Shown: in pieces, positions 20,415 through 29,579 of the stretch | How the letters are laid out: every line of letters begins with the position of its first letter | Numbering within the stretch: position 1 is the first letter of the stretch | NCBI GenBank assembly: GCA_905235575.1 | Contig: CAJOLZ010000015.1 | Location: 1 to 64,000 of the forward strand | DNA from: an uncultured Bacteroidaceae bacterium | Lineage (GTDB): Bacteria > Bacteroidota > Bacteroidia > Bacteroidales > Bacteroidaceae | Length of the DNA: 64,000 nt | Direction: 5' to 3' | Made by a program: the position numbers and the translations under genes | The notes under the pieces: model-generated | Told to the model about the DNA's origin: nothing | What the model saw: the letters and a program-made list of their open reading frames with translations, nothing else | Databases searched by the model: none

Positions 20415-21410
20415 GTGAGGATAGGGAACACCGACTTGGGCTCTCGCCCTGTACTGCTGGCTCCGATGGAGGACGTCACCGACATCGGCTTTCGTCTGTT
20501 GTGCCGGCAGATGGGTGCGGCCATGGTTTATTCGGAGTTCGTTTCGAGTGATGCCCTCATCCGCATGGTCAACAAGAGCTTGGCTAAGTTGGTCGTGTGT
20601 GACGACGAACGTCCCGTGGCCATTCAGATATATGGGAAGGATGTCGGTGCCATGCGCGAGGCAGCTCAGATTGTCGTAGAGCAGGCCCGTCCTGACGTGC
20701 TCGACTTGAACTTCGGTTGCCCTGTCCGGAAAGTTGCGGGCAAAGGTGCTGGAGCCGGATTGTTGCAGAACATTCCGCAGATGCTGGCCATTACGCGTGC
20801 CGTGGTCGATGCCGTACCCGATACGCCTGTCACGGCAAAGACTCGTTTGGGGTGGAATCAGGAGGAGCGCATCATTGTCGATTTGGCCGAGCAGCTGCAG
20901 GATTGCGGCATACAGGCACTCACCATACATGGCCGCACACGCAGTCAGATGTATACGGGCGAAGCCGACTGGAGCCTCATTGGGGAGGTGAAGCAAAACC
21001 CTCGCATGCACATTCCCATCATCGGCAACGGCGATATCACCACCCCTGAGCGAGCTGCCGAATGTTTCGAACGATATGGCGTCGATGCCGTGATGGTGGG
21101 TCGTGCCACTTTCGGACGGCCCTGGATATTCAAGGAAATCACCAATTACCTGCAAGGCAAGCAGGAAACGCTCTCGCTTGACTGGAAGCTGGATATCCTG
21201 AAACAGCAGGTCCTCACCAGCGTGGAGCGCATCGACGAATACCGAGGCATCCTGCACGTACGTCGCCATCTGGCTGCCTCGCCGCTTTTCAAAGGCATCC
21301 CTAACTTCCGCGACACACGCATACGGATGCTTCGTGCCGAAACCATTGACGAACTTTTCGGCATTCTGGAGGATATCCGAACGCTTTTGAACGCACAGCA
21401 AACAGCATGA
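20415..21410 (+). CDS. tRNA-dihydrouridine synthase
   Basis: LLAPMEDVTDIGFRLLCRQMGA; LDLNFGCPVRKVAGKGAGAGLLQ; IHGRTRSQMYTGEADW; GTG start. Confidence 0.92.
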   Translation: MRIGNTDLGSRPVLLAPMEDVTDIGFRLLCRQMGAAMVYSEFVSSDALIRMVNKSLAKLVVCDDERPVAIQIYGKDVGAMREAAQIVVEQARPDVLDLNFGCPVRKVAGKGAGAGLLQNIPQMLAITRAVVDAVPDTPVTAKTRLGWNQEERIIVDLAEQLQDCGIQALTIHGRTRSQMYTGEADWSLIGEVKQNPRMHIPIIGNGDITTPERAAECFERYGVDAVMVGRATFGRPWIFKEITNYLQGKQETLSLDWKLDILKQQVLTSVERIDEYRGILHVRRHLAASPLFKGIPNFRDTRIRMLRAETIDELFGILEDIRTLLNAQQTA

Positions 21411-22642
21411 TACAGGAATATGAGATAATGGCCCCTGTGGGTTCGCCCGATTCGCTGGCCGCAGCCTTGCGTGCCGGTGCCGACAGCGTTTATTTTGGCA
21501 TCGAGCACCTGAACATGCGTGCCCATTCAGCTTCCACCTTCACGATAACAGATCTTCAGCGGATTGCCGAGGAATGTCGTCGTTGCGGGGTGAAGAGCTA
21601 TCTTACCGTGAACACCATCATATACGGCGAGGACCTCCCGATGATGCGTCAGATACTCGATGCGGCACGTCAGGCTGGCATTTCGGCCATCATTGCGTGC
21701 GACATCGCGGTGATGCAGTATTGCTGTCAGATTGGACTCGAGGTACATCTCTCTACGCAGCTCAACATCAGCAATATCGAGGCTCTCCGCTTCTACGCGC
21801 AGTTTGCCGACGTGGTGGTGCTGGCTCGCGAACTGAATCTTGAGCAGGTGGCCGACATACACCGACAGATAGTGGAGCAGCACATTTGCGGCCCCTCGGG
21901 CAGGCTCATACGCATCGAGATGTTCTGTCACGGAGCCCTCTGCATGGCTGTCAGCGGCAAGTGTTACCTCAGTCTGGACAATATGGGTCGCAGCGCCAAC
22001 CGCGGTGAGTGCATGCAGTTGTGCCGGCGCACCTACACCGTGCGCGACCGTGAGACCGGTACGGAACTCGACATAGACAACAAATACATCATGTCGCCGC
22101 GCGACCTGAAAACCATCCGCTTCATCGACCGCATGATGCAGGCCGGCGTGCGTGTGTTCAAAATCGAAGGTCGTGCGCGCGGTCCTGAGTATGTGGACAC
22201 CGTGGTGCGATGTTATCGCGAAGCCATCGAATCTGTCTGCGACGGGACCTTCTCCGAGGAGCGTAAGGACGAATGGGACAGCCGCTTGGCTCGCGTCTTC
22301 AACCGTGGTTTCTGGGACGGTTATTATCTGGGGCAGTCCCTGGGCGAATGGAGCAACGTGCACGGCTCGATGGCCACCGAGCGGAAGGTCTATGTGGGGC
22401 GCGGCGTGAAATACTACAACCGCCTGCAGGTGGCTGAGTTCAAAATCGAAGCCTCGACGCTCAGCGTGGGCGACCGCATCCTCATCACAGGCCCCACCAC
22501 CGGTGCGCTCGAAGCCACGGTCGGCGAAATCCGTTTCGACCTGCGCCCTGTGCAGACCGCCCTGCAAGGCCAGCACATCAGCATCCCGCTGCCCACGAAA
22601 ATTCGCCCCAGTGACAAACTTTTCAAACTCATTTCCAACTGA
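21407..22642 (+). CDS. U32-family peptidase / tRNA-rRNA hydroxylation protein-like
   Basis: EIMAPVGSPDSLAAALRAGADSVYFG; FCHGALCMAVSGKCYLS; NRGECMQLCRRTY. Confidence 0.9.
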   Translation: MIQEYEIMAPVGSPDSLAAALRAGADSVYFGIEHLNMRAHSASTFTITDLQRIAEECRRCGVKSYLTVNTIIYGEDLPMMRQILDAARQAGISAIIACDIAVMQYCCQIGLEVHLSTQLNISNIEALRFYAQFADVVVLARELNLEQVADIHRQIVEQHICGPSGRLIRIEMFCHGALCMAVSGKCYLSLDNMGRSANRGECMQLCRRTYTVRDRETGTELDIDNKYIMSPRDLKTIRFIDRMMQAGVRVFKIEGRARGPEYVDTVVRCYREAIESVCDGTFSEERKDEWDSRLARVFNRGFWDGYYLGQSLGEWSNVHGSMATERKVYVGRGVKYYNRLQVAEFKIEASTLSVGDRILITGPTTGALEATVGEIRFDLRPVQTALQGQHISIPLPTKIRPSDKLFKLISN

Positions 22643-22660
22643 TTATCTTTCCGAAACGAC

Positions 22661-23632
22661 ATGCCATCATTCAGCCTGCGCAGATTCGTCCTTGCCGTTA
22701 TTCTGACCATACTCCCCATCGGGATGACGGCGCAGAAGACCTATAAACTGAAGAAATGGCACGTCCCTGCTGCCCACTACAGCGGCATCACGCCGATGGG
22801 TGACGGGCGCTATGCCGTGGTCTCCGACGAGGAGTCGCAGGCTGGTTTCTACGTTTGGCGCGTGGAGATAGATACGCTGAAAGGCCGCGTGCGGAACGTC
22901 AGCGACGAGGGCTTCCGTGGCGTTGCCTTCGACATCGACCGCGATGCCGAGGGCGTGGCTTTCTGTCCGCCGTTGCAGACCGTTTTCGTGAGCGGCGAGG
23001 CCGACCAGCGCATACTGGAACACAGGATCGACGGCACGCTGACGGGGCGCGAACTGGCTGTCCCGACCGACTACGGCAAGAGCCGCATACAGGCGAATCG
23101 CGGATTCGAGGCGCTCGGATACGACAGCCTGCGCGCGAGTTTCTGGACCAGCCCCGAGTCGCCGCTGCAGGGCGAGAGTGGCTTACGGGTGCCGCTCCTG
23201 CGGTTCGGTACCGACTTGCGCCTGCAACAAACTGTTGATTACGAGCTGGATGCACCACAGGCTCGCAACCACGGACGCGACCACTACCACGGTGTTGTGG
23301 CCATCACGCCGATGGCCGACGGCACGTTGCTCATCCTGGAGCGCGAGGCTCGCATTGCGCGTCGTTACAGTGGAAGCCGATGCTGGTGCCGCCTCTATCA
23401 GTTCGACCCATCGACGGGTACCAAACGCCTGCGCTCGCAGTGGTGCACACGTCTCACACCCACCAATTCGCGTTTCTCGAACTACGAGGGCATGTGCCTC
23501 GGTCCCAAGCTGGCTGACGGACGGCAGACCGTGCTGCTCGTGGCCGATTCCCAGGGAGGATATGGCCGCGCGCTGTGGCATCTGCGCGACAAGCTGCGCC
23601 TGCTCATTCTGGAGCCCGAAGAGCAGGAATAA
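22661..23632 (+). CDS. Esterase-like activity of phytase family protein
   Basis: Signal peptide; YSGITPMGDGRYAVVSDE, NRGFEALGYDSL, SRFSNYEGMCLGPKLADGRQTVLLVADSQGG. Confidence 0.75.
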   Translation: MPSFSLRRFVLAVILTILPIGMTAQKTYKLKKWHVPAAHYSGITPMGDGRYAVVSDEESQAGFYVWRVEIDTLKGRVRNVSDEGFRGVAFDIDRDAEGVAFCPPLQTVFVSGEADQRILEHRIDGTLTGRELAVPTDYGKSRIQANRGFEALGYDSLRASFWTSPESPLQGESGLRVPLLRFGTDLRLQQTVDYELDAPQARNHGRDHYHGVVAITPMADGTLLILEREARIARRYSGSRCWCRLYQFDPSTGTKRLRSQWCTRLTPTNSRFSNYEGMCLGPKLADGRQTVLLVADSQGGYGRALWHLRDKLRLLILEPEEQE

Positions 23633-23633
23633 T

Positions 23634-23955
23634 CATTACAATTCTCGGTTCCTATTTCGTCTCGGAATTCATTTTCTACGCTTGCATCGTGTTTCGTCAC
23701 CTGACGCACCACGTTGCGATGGCTGTCGCACCACGGTGCGTTTTCCCGAAAACAGCGTTCCTTGCGGAATTTCATCGGTGGAACGAACTGGATGCAAAAT
23801 TTTCGATTACTGAGAATCAGACGCTTACATTTCCGCCGAATTGAGGTCTTCACCCCTGCGCAGCGAAGGTCACCCATTCTCATCGCTCTTCACGATGCTT
23901 TTCGACACCCCTCGCGATGCTCTTCAGTGAAGCAATCTTCCGATTATGTTACATC
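23634..23955 (+). repeat. Long (about 310 bp) dispersed non-coding element, copy 1, containing dyad array B (3 units, first degenerate)
   Basis: Array TGCATCGTGTTTCG-TCACCTGA-CGCACCACGTTGCG-ATGGCTGT-CGCACCACGGTGCG at 23683-23740, then blocks shared with 53630-53950 and 57731-58050. Confidence 0.75.
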
Positions 23956-24303
23956 TACGCTTCTCTATTGTGCGCTGGAATGTAATCGGCCGTATCATCC
24001 AAATTGGTGAGGGAAAAACTCGGTGCGCAGCGACTTTTATCTGCATCCACCGGGCGACGTAGTGGCCTGATAGTACCTCTATAATATATTCTATATGCCT
24101 GATAATTAAGACATAATGTCCACAAAAGAGACAGTTTGTCAGCCTAATCGGTTTAAGAAATCTTTCAAGTGTTATCGGTTTGTTAAAATCCGCTGACAGA
24201 AGGTCATATTGCGCCTTTCGGCCAGCTTTTTGTGAAATAGAGGGTGTACGGCAACGAGCCGTGAGAACGAAAATATAACAAACAAAAGAAAGGAGATACG
24301 ATT

Positions 24304-24744
24304 ATGTTACCAATGATGAAAAGAAACGCATCCTTCGGTTGGATGCCTGCAATCATGAGTGAGTTCTTCAACGAATTTCCCGCAGCCTGCGAGGTTCGCA
24401 GCAACAATCCCGCCATCAACGTCCAGGAGGACAAGGACGGATATCATCTGGACTTTGCAGTACCCGGCGTGACGAAGGACGAGGCCAGTGTAGAGCTGAC
24501 CAAAGAGGGTAACCTGCTGGTGAAAATCGAGAGCAAGAAACAAAGCGAGCAGAAGAGCAACGACGGCAAACAGTGGCTGCGCCGCGAGTTCAGCTACCAG
24601 AAGTACGACCAGCTCTTCACGCTGCCCGAGGACGTCGAGAGCGACGGCATCACAGCTTCCGTAGCCGACGGCATTCTCAGCATCCTGCTCCCCAAGAAGG
24701 CCGAGGAACCTCAGCCCGAAAGCCGCAGGATTGCCGTGAACTGA
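24304..24744 (+). CDS. Hsp20/alpha-crystallin family small heat-shock protein
   Basis: PAINVQEDKDGYHLDFAVPGVTKDEASVELTKEGNLLVKIE...WLRREFSYQKYDQLFTLPEDV...DGILSILLPK. Confidence 0.93.
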   Translation: MLPMMKRNASFGWMPAIMSEFFNEFPAACEVRSNNPAINVQEDKDGYHLDFAVPGVTKDEASVELTKEGNLLVKIESKKQSEQKSNDGKQWLRREFSYQKYDQLFTLPEDVESDGITASVADGILSILLPKKAEEPQPESRRIAVN

Positions 24745-24766
24745 AAAAGTTAATAACCACAAATGT

Positions 24767-24802
24767 AGAGAGGCCTGCCCCACAAACGGAGCAGGCCTCT
24801 CT
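24767..24802. terminator. Intrinsic terminator downstream of hsp20
   Basis: AGAGAGGCCTGC..GCAGGCCTCTCT perfect 12-bp stem, then TGTGTTTT. Confidence 0.75.
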
Positions 24803-24813
24803 GTGTTTTCGGC

Positions 24814-25025
24814 GTGAGAGCTTTCGCAGTAAGGCACAAAAAAGAGGAAACGTACAATACGCTTCCTCCGTTTGGTAACCCGCTTGGGGCTCGCGCTCGG
24901 CTCCGTGAGCCGCTTTCAGAGCGTAGCGGTTGAAAGAACCCTTGGGTGAGAGCCTTTGCAGTAAGGCACAAAAAAGAGGAAACGTACAATACGCATCCTC
25001 CGTTTGGTAACCCGCTTGGGGCTCG
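24814..25025 (-). repeat. Duplicated (about 80 bp, offset 132 bp) tRNA-Lys 3' end plus its terminator
   Basis: 24814-24893 and 24946-25025 are near-identical (GTGAGAGC.TT.GCAGTAAGGCACAAAAAAGAGGAAACGTACAATACGC.TCCTCCGTTTGGTAACCCGCTTGGGGCTCG). Confidence 0.85.
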
Positions 25026-25080
25026 AACCCAAGACCCCCACATTAAAAGTGTGATGCTCTACCAACTGAGCTAGCGAGTC
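25005..25080 (-). tRNA. tRNA-Lys(TTT)
   Basis: Reverse complement folds as a cloverleaf: GACTCGC acceptor, GCTC/GAGC D stem, TCACA-CTTTTAA-TGTGG anticodon arm (TTT), TTGGG-TTCGAGC-CCCAA T arm, encoded CCA. Confidence 0.95.
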
Positions 25081-25116
25081 AGCCAAAATGCTAATGGTTC
25101 ATACGATTAGCGGGTG

Positions 25117-25147
25117 CAAAGGTACATACTTTTTCTGTTTCTGCAAA
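25117..25147 (-). promoter_or_regulatory. Promoter of tRNA-Lys
   Basis: TTTG-N19-TACCTTTG on minus strand upstream of the tRNA 5' end. Confidence 0.65.
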
Positions 25148-25220
25148 TTTTTGTGCCACTTTTTTTATTCAACGCTATTGCTGAAAGCCCCCATAGGCAC
25201 GGCACGCAGCGGCGAGATGC

Positions 25221-26291
25221 TCACTCTTTCAGAATGAATCGCCGGTAGTAGGAGATGCAGAGCGTGGTGAGCGGCAGGGCTATGATGAGGCCGATGAAGC
25301 CCAGGAGGCTGCCCCAGATGGAGAGGCTCAGCAGGATCATGGCCGGATTGAGACCCATCACGTGTCCCATGATGCGCGGGGTGAGAAACATATCTTGTAT
25401 GGTCTGTACTACCGCAAAGACAATCAGCGCCGTGAGCAGGATGAACCAGAAGTTCTGTCCCGTGTCGGCGGCTTTCAGCATGGCCAGCAGGATGGTGGGT
25501 ATGAAGCCGAGCAGCTGGAGATAGGGCACCAGATTGAGGAAACCGATGAAGAGTCCCAGACCGATGGCCATCGGGAAGTCGATGATGAGAAATCCGATGC
25601 TGAAGAGAATGCCCACACAGAGTGCCACCAGCGACTGGCCGCGGAAGTAGGAGTTCATGCCGTTCTTCACGTCTTCCATCACCATAGAGGCGAACTTGCG
25701 GTGGTCGCTCGGGATGAGCTTCAGCATACCATCGGAGAGTTTCTCGTAGTCGGAGAGGATGAAGAATGTGTAGAGTAGTACGATGAAGAAACTGAATATG
25801 CCGATGGCAAAGCTGATTGTGCCCGAGAGGATTCCCCACAGTTGCATGGCCAGCCCTTGTGCGGCATCCATGAAGTTGCTCTGCTGGATGAGTTGCAGGA
25901 GCGAGTTGCTGTCGATATGTTTTGACACGAAGTCCTGCACGCGTGCCGGTATGTCGCTCTCGCCCAGGCGTGTGCTCATGTATTCGCTCACCAGTGTGCT
26001 CATGCGCGAACATTCGTCCACGATGGGCGGAATCACCATTATCACCAGTCCTGTCAGGACGGCCAGCACGATGAGCAGTGCCGCCATGATGCTCAGGAAA
26101 CGGCTGCGCAGGTGGGCCTTGTATTGCAGAAAGCACACCAGGGGATATATCATGTAGGCCAGCAACCAGGCCACGAAGAAGGGTAGCAGCACCGTGCTCA
26201 GCCGGTTGATGAGCCAGATGACTGCCAGCACGATGGCCAGGATGACAAGACCGCGGATGAAGCGGTCGAAGGTGATTTCTTTCTCGAACAT
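25221..26291 (-). CDS. AI-2E family transporter (multi-pass membrane protein)
   Basis: FEKEITFDRFIRGLVILAIVLAVIWLINRLSTVLLPFFVAWLLAYMIYPLV; C-term PRIMGHVMGLNPAMILLSLSIWGSLLGFIGLIIALPLTTL. Confidence 0.88.
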   Translation of the reverse strand: MFEKEITFDRFIRGLVILAIVLAVIWLINRLSTVLLPFFVAWLLAYMIYPLVCFLQYKAHLRSRFLSIMAALLIVLAVLTGLVIMVIPPIVDECSRMSTLVSEYMSTRLGESDIPARVQDFVSKHIDSNSLLQLIQQSNFMDAAQGLAMQLWGILSGTISFAIGIFSFFIVLLYTFFILSDYEKLSDGMLKLIPSDHRKFASMVMEDVKNGMNSYFRGQSLVALCVGILFSIGFLIIDFPMAIGLGLFIGFLNLVPYLQLLGFIPTILLAMLKAADTGQNFWFILLTALIVFAVVQTIQDMFLTPRIMGHVMGLNPAMILLSLSIWGSLLGFIGLIIALPLTTLCISYYRRFILKE

Positions 26292-26463
26292 GCTTTTATT
26301 CTTTTTTATCGGAGGTATCTGTTCTCGGTCCGGCGATGCCGTTGCCCGAATCTGCATCTTTCGTCCTTCGGTGTCTGTTTCTTCCACAAAGTTACGACTT
26401 CTTTCGCTAATTCTCAAAGCTTTCCGCCCGATTTATTTCATCCCTTCCGTCAACGTGGCGAAA

Positions 26464-26543
26464 TGCACCGTGCTTTTCGGGCTGACGCACCACGTTGCGA
26501 CAGCTTGCGCACCACGCTGCGACGCCCGTCGCACCACGGTGCG
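26464..26543 (-). repeat. 22-bp-phased dyad array, locus C (4 units, first degenerate)
   Basis: TGCACCGTGCTTTT-CGGGCTGA-CGCACCACGTTGCG-ACAGCTTG-CGCACCACGCTGCG-ACGCCCGT-CGCACCACGGTGCG. Confidence 0.9.
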
Positions 26544-26649
26544 TTTTTGACACGAATCAGTCATCACGTGCCGAAGCAGTGGAAATCGTACTGAAATTTT
26601 GGTAGTTCGGCCACTTCTTCGTAATTTTGCCGAGAAAAGACGCACGTAG

Positions 26650-27360
26650 ATGGGAACACTCTATCTGGTACCGACGCCGGTGGGCAATCTGGAGGACATC
26701 ACCGCCCGCGCCCTGCGCATCCTGCGCGAGGCCGACCTCATTCTGGCCGAAGATACACGCACGAGTGGCAACCTCTTGAAACACTTCGATATACACAATG
26801 CCATGCTCTCGTATCACAAGTTCAACGAGCATCAGACCGTGGCGAGTGTGGTGGAGCGTCTGCGCGGCGGCGCAGTGGTGGCTGTGATCTCAGACGCCGG
26901 CACACCCGGCATCAGCGACCCCGGCTTTCTGGTGGCGCGCGAAGCCATACGTGCGGGCATCGAGGTGGTGACATTGCCGGGCGCCACAGCCTTCGTGCCG
27001 GCTCTGGTGAGCAGCGGTCTGCCATGCGACCGTTTCTGCTTCGAAGGCTTCCTGCCTCAGAAGAAAGGCCGTCAGACGCGGCTCGAGGCTCTGCGCGACG
27101 AGACACGTACGATGATTTTCTACGAGTCGCCCCACCGCGTGGTGAGAGCACTCATGCAATTCGCCGAGGTGTTCGGTCCCGACCGTCCTGTCAGCGTCTG
27201 CCGCGAGATAAGCAAAATCCACGAGGAGAGCGTGCGCGGCACGCTGGCCGAGGCATTGGCTCACTTTCAGGAAAACGAACCGCGCGGCGAATTTGTCATC
27301 GTCGTGGGCGGAAAAGAAGAGAATCGCAAAAGCGAACAGAATACAAAAGATAACCCGTAA
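26650..27360 (+). CDS. rsmI: 16S rRNA (cytidine-2'-O)-methyltransferase
   Basis: GTLYLVPTPVGNLEDITARALRILREADLILAEDTRTSGNLLKHF; SDAGTPGISDPGFLVAREA. Confidence 0.95.
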   Translation: MGTLYLVPTPVGNLEDITARALRILREADLILAEDTRTSGNLLKHFDIHNAMLSYHKFNEHQTVASVVERLRGGAVVAVISDAGTPGISDPGFLVAREAIRAGIEVVTLPGATAFVPALVSSGLPCDRFCFEGFLPQKKGRQTRLEALRDETRTMIFYESPHRVVRALMQFAEVFGPDRPVSVCREISKIHEESVRGTLAEALAHFQENEPRGEFVIVVGGKEENRKSEQNTKDNP

Positions 27361-27371
27361 ATATCAAACGT

Positions 27372-28226
27372 ATGAAGAAACTATTGATTGGAATCCTCGG
27401 CCTCGTGGCTCTGGAATCATGTCTGCCTTCGAGCAAGGCCGATCGTGAAGCTGCACAAATCGAGCGCGACTCGCTGCAGCGCATCATAGACGAGAAAGAC
27501 GTGGAACTGAACGACATCATGGGCACCATCAACGAGGTGCAGGAAGGAATACGCCGTATCAACGAGGCACAAGGACGCGTGACCATCGCCGACGGAAACC
27601 GTGAGAGTGCCAGCAGCAAGGAGGTGATTCGCGAAAACATGGAGTTCATTCAGGAAGCCATGCAACAAAACCGCGACATGATAGCCCAGTTGAAAGAGAA
27701 GCTGCGCGTGTCGAACCTCAATGCAGACAAACTGGTGAAAACTGTAGAAAACCTGCAGAAGCAGATTGACGACCAGGCACAGCAGATTCAGGAACTGCAG
27801 GCCGAGATAACTGAGAAAAACGAGCAACTGATGACGCAGGGCGTGCAAATAAATGCACAGGGCGAGCAGATTGCGACTCTGACACAGGACAACGCAGCTA
27901 AGGCTGCCACCGTGGCAGAGCAGGAAGCCGAGCTGAACAAGGCCTGGTTTGTCTTCGGAACCTCCAAAGAACTGAAGGACCAGAAAATCCTCACTAAGGG
28001 CGACGTGCTCAAGAACGGCGACTTCAACAAGGACTACTTCACGCCTGTCGACATCCGTTACGACAAGGACATCAAGTTCTACAGCAAGAGCGCAAAACTC
28101 CTCACCTCGCATCCCGCCGGTACTTACAAACTGGTAAAGGATGCCCAGGGACAGTACGAACTCCACATCACCGACCCGACCCGCTTCTGGAGCGTAAGCA
28201 AGTATCTGGTGGTTCAGGTGAAATAG
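27372..28226 (+). CDS. Coiled-coil lipoprotein-like protein (possibly Cbp1-like surface adhesin)
   Basis: MKKLLIGILGLVALESCLP lipobox-like N-terminus, long heptad-rich coiled coil, C-terminal globular domain; Cbp1 resemblance is from memory only. Confidence 0.5.
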   Translation: MKKLLIGILGLVALESCLPSSKADREAAQIERDSLQRIIDEKDVELNDIMGTINEVQEGIRRINEAQGRVTIADGNRESASSKEVIRENMEFIQEAMQQNRDMIAQLKEKLRVSNLNADKLVKTVENLQKQIDDQAQQIQELQAEITEKNEQLMTQGVQINAQGEQIATLTQDNAAKAATVAEQEAELNKAWFVFGTSKELKDQKILTKGDVLKNGDFNKDYFTPVDIRYDKDIKFYSKSAKLLTSHPAGTYKLVKDAQGQYELHITDPTRFWSVSKYLVVQVK

Positions 28227-28265
28227 TGCGACAGAGGCCGCAGACAAAGAGAAAAGAGATTAGAT

Positions 28266-29564
28266 TTGAGAGAATTTAAGGAAAAGCAAAACAGCGAAGT
28301 CATCACCGAGACGCAGGCCGAGACCGCAGTCTTGGTGGGACTCGTCACACCTCTCCAGAACGAGCGCAAGACAAAGGAATACCTCGACGAACTGGAGTTT
28401 CTGGCCACCACAGCCGGTGCCGTCACCGTGAAACGCTTCACACAGCGCATGAACGGACCCAGCAGCGTCACCTATCTGGGCAAAGGTAAACTCGACGAGA
28501 TACGCGAATACATCGTCCGTGAAGAAGATGCCGAACGCCCCGTCGGAATGGTCATCTTCGACGACGAACTCAGCGCCAAGCAACTGCGCAACATTGAGAA
28601 CGTGCTGAAAGTGAAGATACTGGACCGCACGACACTCATCCTCGATATCTTTGCCATGCGGGCACAGACCGCAAATGCCAAGACACAGGTGGAGCTGGCA
28701 CAATACCGATACATGCTCCCACGACTGCAGCGTCTGTGGACACACCTCGAACGTCAGGGCGGCGGCTCGGGCGGCGGAGGCGGCAAAGGCACGGTGGGAC
28801 TGCGTGGACCAGGTGAGACGCAGCTCGAAATGGACCGTCGTATCATCCTGAACAGAATGGGTCTGCTCAAGCAACGTCTGGCTGATATCGACCGTCAAAA
28901 GACCACGCAACGCAGCAACCGCGGCCGACTTATTCGTGTGGCGCTCGTGGGATACACCAACGTAGGAAAGAGCACGCTGATGAACTTACTGGCAAAAAGT
29001 GAGGTGTTCGCCGAGAACAAACTCTTCGCGACGCTCGACACCACCGTACGCAAAGTTATCATTGACAACCTGCCCTTCTTGCTGAGCGACACCGTAGGCT
29101 TCATCCGCAAACTCCCTACTGACCTCGTAGATTCCTTCAAAAGCACGCTCGACGAGGTACGCGAGGCTGACTTCCTTCTGCATGTGGTGGACATCAGCCA
29201 TCCCGACTTTGAAGAACAGATTAAGGTGGTGGAAAAGACGCTTGCCGACCTGGGCTGCGCCGACAAACCTTCCATGATTATCTTCAATAAGGTCGATGCC
29301 TACACGTGGACTGAAAAGGATGCCGACGACCTGACGCCTGCAACGCGTGAGAATGTGTCGCTCGACGATCTCATCCGCACATGGATGACCCGCCTGGGCT
29401 CCGATTGTCTGTTCATATCGGCACGCGAGAAGACAAACTTCGACACACTGCGTCAGGTGCTTTATAACAAGGTGCGCGAACTGCATGTGCAGAAATATCC
29501 CTACAACGATTTTCTCTTTGAGAAATACGACATCGAAACAACCGAGACAGAAGAAAACAATTAA
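28266..29564 (+). CDS. hflX: Ribosome-associated GTPase HflX
   Basis: TYLGKGKLDEIREYI; GPGETQLEMDRR; VALVGYTNVGKSTLMN; DTVGFIRKLPTDLVDSFKSTLDEVREADFLLHVVD. Confidence 0.95.
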   Translation: MREFKEKQNSEVITETQAETAVLVGLVTPLQNERKTKEYLDELEFLATTAGAVTVKRFTQRMNGPSSVTYLGKGKLDEIREYIVREEDAERPVGMVIFDDELSAKQLRNIENVLKVKILDRTTLILDIFAMRAQTANAKTQVELAQYRYMLPRLQRLWTHLERQGGGSGGGGGKGTVGLRGPGETQLEMDRRIILNRMGLLKQRLADIDRQKTTQRSNRGRLIRVALVGYTNVGKSTLMNLLAKSEVFAENKLFATLDTTVRKVIIDNLPFLLSDTVGFIRKLPTDLVDSFKSTLDEVREADFLLHVVDISHPDFEEQIKVVEKTLADLGCADKPSMIIFNKVDAYTWTEKDADDLTPATRENVSLDDLIRTWMTRLGSDCLFISAREKTNFDTLRQVLYNKVRELHVQKYPYNDFLFEKYDIETTETEENN

Positions 29565-29579
29565 ACTAATAAAACAGCA

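Noticed and set aside
26433-26645. Short ORFs through the arrays encoding motifs such as THHGATAVAPRCVF
   Set aside because: These ORFs arise because the 22-bp repeat is stop-poor in several frames (66 bp = 22 codons); no start context, no conservation of flanks, and both strands give equally good ORFs.
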